Shown here: piece after piece, positions 5,123-5,637 of the stretch | Numbering within the stretch: position 1 is the stretch's first letter | Layout of the letters: each line of letters opens with the position of its first letter | From: Clostridia bacterium | Lineage (GTDB): Bacteria; Bacillota; Clostridia; Oscillospirales; Acutalibacteraceae | Assembly: GCA_017534365.1 (NCBI GenBank) | Contig: JAFWCS010000449.1 | Location: 1-5,637, forward strand | Direction: 5' to 3' | DNA: 5,637 bases | Program-made: the position numbers and the translations under genes | The notes under the pieces: generated by a model | Told to the model about the DNA's origin: nothing | The model's input: only the letters and a program-made list of their open reading frames with translations | Database searches by the model: none

Positions 5123-5296
5123 TTAACCTGCGATCGCGCCGATCAGGTCGATGATTCCCTGCAGGTTTTCGGAAATCCACGAAAAGGCCGAAGCGACCCA
5201 GCCCGCGCCGTCAAGGCCGACCTGGAAGAGGTCGACAATCATCTGCAGCCCGGACCCGATGTAGCCGAAGCCCTCAAAAAGAGTGCCGAGATCCAT
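5123..5296 (-). CDS. Small acidic, hydrophobic peptide of unknown function
   Basis: The 57-residue product is rich in Gly, Ile, Leu, Phe and Ala, with Trp33 and Trp40. It has six acidic residues (Asp2, Glu8, Asp22, Asp29, Glu43, Asp50) and no Lys, Arg, His, Cys or Pro. Gly residues break it into short amphipathic helices, for example LQMIVDLFQVGL (17-28) and LQGIIDLIGAIAG (45-57). There is no signal peptide. In size and character it recalls beta-type phenol-soluble modulins of staphylococci and the PorH/PorA peptides of corynebacteria, which also lack export signals; this is resemblance only, not homology shown. The gene is well supported: AAGGAG (5304-5309) lies seven bases before ATG 5296 and a terminator follows directly. 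A start 11 codons upstream would lack this spacing. It sits 19 nt after a methyltransferase gene. Confidence 0.7.
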   Translation of the reverse strand: MDLGTLFEGFGYIGSGLQMIVDLFQVGLDGAGWVASAFSWISENLQGIIDLIGAIAG

Positions 5297-5315
5297 GCTT
5301 TTTCTCCTTCCTACT

Positions 5316-5637
5316 TCAGATTCTATCATAATACCGCATGAACAGGGGCTGTCCGATACGGGATGATTTCGTTTGCGGTTTTTTTGCGGTCACATTCAGC
5401 CAGGGTTTTCCGGGATGACGGTGGATTTCAATTTCGGCAAAGCCTGCGTTTTCAAGCAGGGCTTTCAGCGTTTCTCCCGTGTAAAGATTCATGCCGTCAA
5501 TGATCCGGGAAAACTTTACGGATGTTTGATCCGTGCCGGTCGATTCGTTCGTGATTGCGAAAACGCCGCCGCTTTTCAGAACGCAGCAAATCTCCGAAAA
5601 CGCCTTCTCAATATTCTGCCAGAAATAGACCGTTTCA
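5316..5637 (-). CDS. Class I SAM-dependent methyltransferase, C-terminal part (gene runs off the window)
   Basis: The last 106 codons of a gene enter from the right edge and stop at TGA (5316-5318). The segment reads VYFWQNIEKAFSEI, then VLKSGGVFAITNES, which match the region after strand 4 and the strand 5 LKxGG turn of Rossmann methyltransferases. It continues with IIDGMNLYTGETLKALLENA and the last strands (GFAEIEIHR). The SAM-binding motif I must lie outside the window. This resembles a broad clostridial group in which a TVYFWP-like stretch precedes LKPGG. After the fold ends near TAKKP, a 20-residue tail rich in Arg, Ser and Lys runs to the stop, longer than expected. It is a different protein from the membrane-anchored methyltransferase nearby, having no shared flanking sequence. 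It may be co-transcribed with the peptide gene downstream. Confidence 0.8.
   Translation of the reverse strand, partial: ETVYFWQNIEKAFSEICCVLKSGGVFAITNESTGTDQTSVKFSRIIDGMNLYTGETLKALLENAGFAEIEIHRHPGKPWLNVTAKKPQTKSSRIGQPLFMRYYDRI
5328..5355 (-). promoter_or_regulatory. Possible internal promoter for the small peptide gene
   Basis: On the - strand CGGACA (5350-5355) and TATTAT (5328-5333) are 16 bp apart, inside the last codons of the methyltransferase gene. Transcription would begin about 10-15 nt before the AAGGAG site. The -35 match is four of six, so this is tentative. Confidence 0.25.

Overview
The window looks like chromosomal DNA from a Gram-positive anaerobe of the class Clostridia (Oscillospirales or a relative). 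This is inferred from the moderately GC-rich coding sequence, the strong AGGAG-type ribosome binding sites 6-9 nt before most starts, the TTGACA/TATAAT-like promoters, and the protein families present, especially a ZIP transporter beside a small heavy-metal-associated protein of clostridial type. No rRNA, tRNA, CRISPR array or intact insertion sequence is visible.

Layout. (1) 1-967, + strand: a secreted SGNH/GDSL hydrolase with a signal peptide, closed by a clear terminator. (2) 1009-2679, - strand: a two-gene operon with a good promoter, encoding a calcineurin-like metallophosphoesterase followed by a Cof-type HAD phosphatase. A hairpin lies between the convergent ends of regions 1 and 2. 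(3) About 2690-3290: a gene-poor stretch that looks like a scar. It holds a 12-codon ORF with a very good ribosome binding site, three degenerate 22-bp-spaced repeats around TTGGACA/ACAGCAGG that could be a transposon end or operator, inverted repeats, and a decayed protein-coding remnant. (4) 3192-5080, - strand: a three-gene operon, membrane-anchored SAM methyltransferase, ZIP metal transporter, HMA-domain protein, with 10-13 nt gaps and a Shine-Dalgarno sequence at or against each upstream stop codon. (5) 5079-5637, - strand: the C-terminal part of a second SAM methyltransferase, entering from beyond the window, followed 19 nt later by a 57-residue acidic, hydrophobic peptide gene and a terminator.

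How the genes work together. The ZIP protein and the HMA protein together suggest handling of a divalent or soft metal. The membrane methyltransferase is co-transcribed with them, but its substrate is unknown. The most striking point is that the ZIP protein lacks about 35 residues where the fifth transmembrane helix and its QNFPEG-type metal motif should be, with the reading frame kept. It is therefore either a recently inactivated transporter or a variant with altered topology. The second most interesting item is the small peptide, which has no Lys, Arg, His, Cys or Pro and resembles in general character the amphipathic secreted peptides (beta-type phenol-soluble modulins, corynebacterial PorH/PorA). 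I see no proof of a wholly new defence or mobile system in the window.
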